A stretch of DNA of 13,052 nucleotides, taken from Candidatus Omnitrophota bacterium. GTDB taxonomy: Bacteria > Omnitrophota > Gorgyraeia > Zapsychrales > Zapsychraceae. Below, piece by piece: positions 12,124-13,052 of this stretch. Under the pieces are notes generated by a model. The model was not told the origin of the DNA. It worked only from the letters and a program-made list of their open reading frames with translations, and did not search any database. The position numbers and the translations under genes are program-made. The stretch lies in NCBI GenBank assembly GCA_018399915.1, contig JAGYNW010000039.1, positions 1-13,052 on the forward strand, written 5' to 3'. Position 1 is the first letter of the stretch, and each line of letters starts with the position of its first letter.

Positions 12124-12228
12124 TTGGAAGACTAAGGTAAGGCCTCGTTTTTTTGAGGTGTTGCAAAGTAAGCCAACATTTCAACCCGAGTCGTGTGTCG
12201 TGACCCAGGAGGATGTTGGCTTTTTTTT
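12124..12228 (+). ncRNA. Conserved structured leader RNA, copy 2 (candidate riboswitch or attenuator)
   Basis: The second copy has the same TTGGAAGACTAAGG (12124-12137) and the identical 20-base block (12160-12179). Its hairpin is GCCTC (12142-12146) with GAGGT (12155-12159), loop of 8. Against copy 1 the inner pair changes from U-A to C-G, the outer pair from A-U to G-U, and the stem loses one base on each side, so pairing is kept while sequence changes. TTGG (12124-12127) can pair with CCAA (12173-12176), and TGTTG (12159-12163) with CAACA (12174-12178); both exclude the terminator. It begins ten bases after the GT39 stop. An own promoter is unclear (weak TTGGCG at 12071 with TATCTA at 12095). 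Confidence 0.75.
12172..12228 (+). terminator. Intrinsic terminator in leader copy 2
   Basis: GCCAACAT (12172-12179) pairs with ATGTTGGC (12213-12220), followed by eight T (12221-12228). The 33-base loop differs in sequence from copy 1 apart from a shared GGAGG just before the 3' arm (12208-12212; 10377-10381 in copy 1). It lies 17 bases before the purC start. It may serve both as the end of the GT39 transcript and as a regulated attenuator of purC. Confidence 0.85.
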
Positions 12229-12245
12229 AAAAAAAGGAGATCTTT

Positions 12246-13052
12246 ATGGTGAACAGGAATTTTAAAAAAGCAGACCTATTGCAGGGGCTGGATTTTGTAA
12301 AAAGCGGTAAGGTGCGGGATATTTATAGGGTTGGGGAAAACCTTCTGATGGTAAGCTCAGATCGAATCTCTTGTTTTGATGTTGTGCTTCCTACCTGTAT
12401 CCCCCACAAGGGGGAAATATTAACAAAATTATCTGTTTTCTGGTTTGACTTCTTAAAAGAGTCGGTTCCCAATCATTTGATCTCAAGTGATGTTGAAAAA
12501 TATCCGGCAGACTTATCACGCTATAGAAAGGCATTGAAGGGCCGATCCATGCTGGTTAAAAACGCCACCCCGATCCCTTTTGAATGCGTGGTCAGGGGAT
12601 ATTTGTCCGGATCAGGGTGGAAGGAATATAAGAAAACACAAACCGTTTGCGGGATAAAACTTCCTGCCGGGCTGAAAGAATCCGACAAACTTCCGAGTCC
12701 GATTTTTACTCCCGCGACCAAAGAAGATGAGGGGCATGATATGAATGTGCCGTTTGATTATTTTGCGGATAAGGTCGGGTTGGATCTTGCTGATCAATTA
12801 AAAAACATCAGTCTCTCCCTATATGAAAAAGCAAGCGCTTTTGCCGAAACCAGAGGGATTATTATTGCCGATACGAAATTGGAATTCGGCACGATTTCAG
12901 ATGGAACGATTTTGATTTTAATAGATGAGATCCTTACTCCGGACTCATCCCGTTTTTGGCCAAAAGAGGAATATGTTTCTGGCGGGCCGCAGCCAAGTTT
13001 TGACAAACAGTATGTGCGCGATTATTTAGAAACACTGGATTGGGATAAAAAA
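12246..13052 (+). CDS. purC: SAICAR synthase (phosphoribosylaminoimidazole-succinocarboxamide synthase), 3' end cut by window
   Basis: The frame is open from ATG 12246 to the right edge, 269 codons without a stop; only the last few dozen residues should be missing. SAICAR synthase joins aspartate to CAIR with ATP in de novo purine synthesis. Motifs run in family order: GKVRDIYRVG (ATP loop), SSDRISCFDVVLP, IPFECVVRGYLSGSGWKEY (CAIR site), PIFTPATKEDEGHD, IIIADTKLEFG, LIDEILTPDSSRFWP and SFDKQYVRDYLE. It is the longer type of about 300 residues, like yeast Ade1, not the 237-residue E. coli type. C44 replaces the common Ala in SSDRISAFD. AAGGAG (12234-12239) lies six bases upstream. A conserved leader RNA with a terminator precedes it, so transcription is probably controlled by attenuation. 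Confidence 0.95.
   Translation, partial: MVNRNFKKADLLQGLDFVKSGKVRDIYRVGENLLMVSSDRISCFDVVLPTCIPHKGEILTKLSVFWFDFLKESVPNHLISSDVEKYPADLSRYRKALKGRSMLVKNATPIPFECVVRGYLSGSGWKEYKKTQTVCGIKLPAGLKESDKLPSPIFTPATKEDEGHDMNVPFDYFADKVGLDLADQLKNISLSLYEKASAFAETRGIIIADTKLEFGTISDGTILILIDEILTPDSSRFWPKEEYVSGGPQPSFDKQYVRDYLETLDWDKK

Noticed and set aside
12124..12228. A ZTP, PRPP or guanine riboswitch before purC
   Set aside because: The core sequences I remember for these classes are absent, although they would suit the gene. Only an Rfam scan can settle this.
12213..12230. A small leader peptide starting at the ATG within the 3' arm of terminator 2 (MLAFF)
   Set aside because: The GGAGG directly abuts the ATG, too close for initiation, and copy 1 has no equivalent frame.
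1..13052. CRISPR array, insertion sequence ends or phage genes
   Set aside because: No regularly spaced repeats, no transposase and no terminal inverted repeats were seen. The only mobile element is the group II intron end.

Overview
The window (13,052 bases) reads as a chromosomal segment of an uncultured Gram-negative-type bacterium. An outer-membrane beta-barrel protein with a signal peptide, an ArnT-like lipid glycosyltransferase and a cmoA-cmoB pair all point to a two-membrane cell. The gene mix would fit a candidate phylum such as Omnitrophota, but that is an impression from protein style, not a proof. All convincing genes lie on the + strand. G+C looks near 50% up to about 9,770 and clearly lower from there on (judged by eye, not counted).

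Layout. (1) 1-213 is the 3' end of a group II intron: the last 41 codons of its reverse transcriptase/maturase, then a well-formed domain V and a domain VI with a bulged branch-point A. (2) A sigma70-like promoter just beyond the intron starts a two-gene unit: an unrecognised two-TM protein and a Dps-like ferritin, closed by a strong intrinsic terminator at 1708-1739. (3) 1879-5549 carries envelope genes: a MarC-family protein, a YihY/BrkB-family protein with a C-terminal winged-helix-like tail, a small PCP_red-like protein, an outer-membrane barrel protein with a TTG start inside the previous gene, and a DUF4126 membrane protein whose last codons run antisense through a tRNA T-arm-like sequence. 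(4) 5697-8652 is a tight unit joined by ATGA overlaps: an LhgO-like FAD oxidoreductase, then CmoA and CmoB, which make carboxy-SAM and transfer its carboxymethyl group to U34 of tRNAs. An unrecognised five-TM protein follows, preceded by an 11-codon mini-ORF. (5) 9861-10229 encodes a DUF2294/MpsC-like protein. (6) 10435-12114 encodes a GT39/ArnT-like glycosyltransferase. (7) 12246 to the right edge is purC, cut by the window.

The strongest candidate for something undescribed is a structured leader RNA of about 105 nt present twice: before the glycosyltransferase gene (10292-10399) and before purC (12124-12228). Both copies share TTGGAAGACTAAGG, then a small hairpin that differs in sequence but keeps its pairing, then an identical 20-nt block, then an intrinsic terminator. 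The 20-nt block contains the 5' arm of the terminator and can pair in ways that exclude it. That is the layout of a transcription-terminating riboswitch or attenuator. I cannot match it to any riboswitch consensus I remember. It would place a purine synthesis gene and an envelope glycosyltransferase gene under the same signal.
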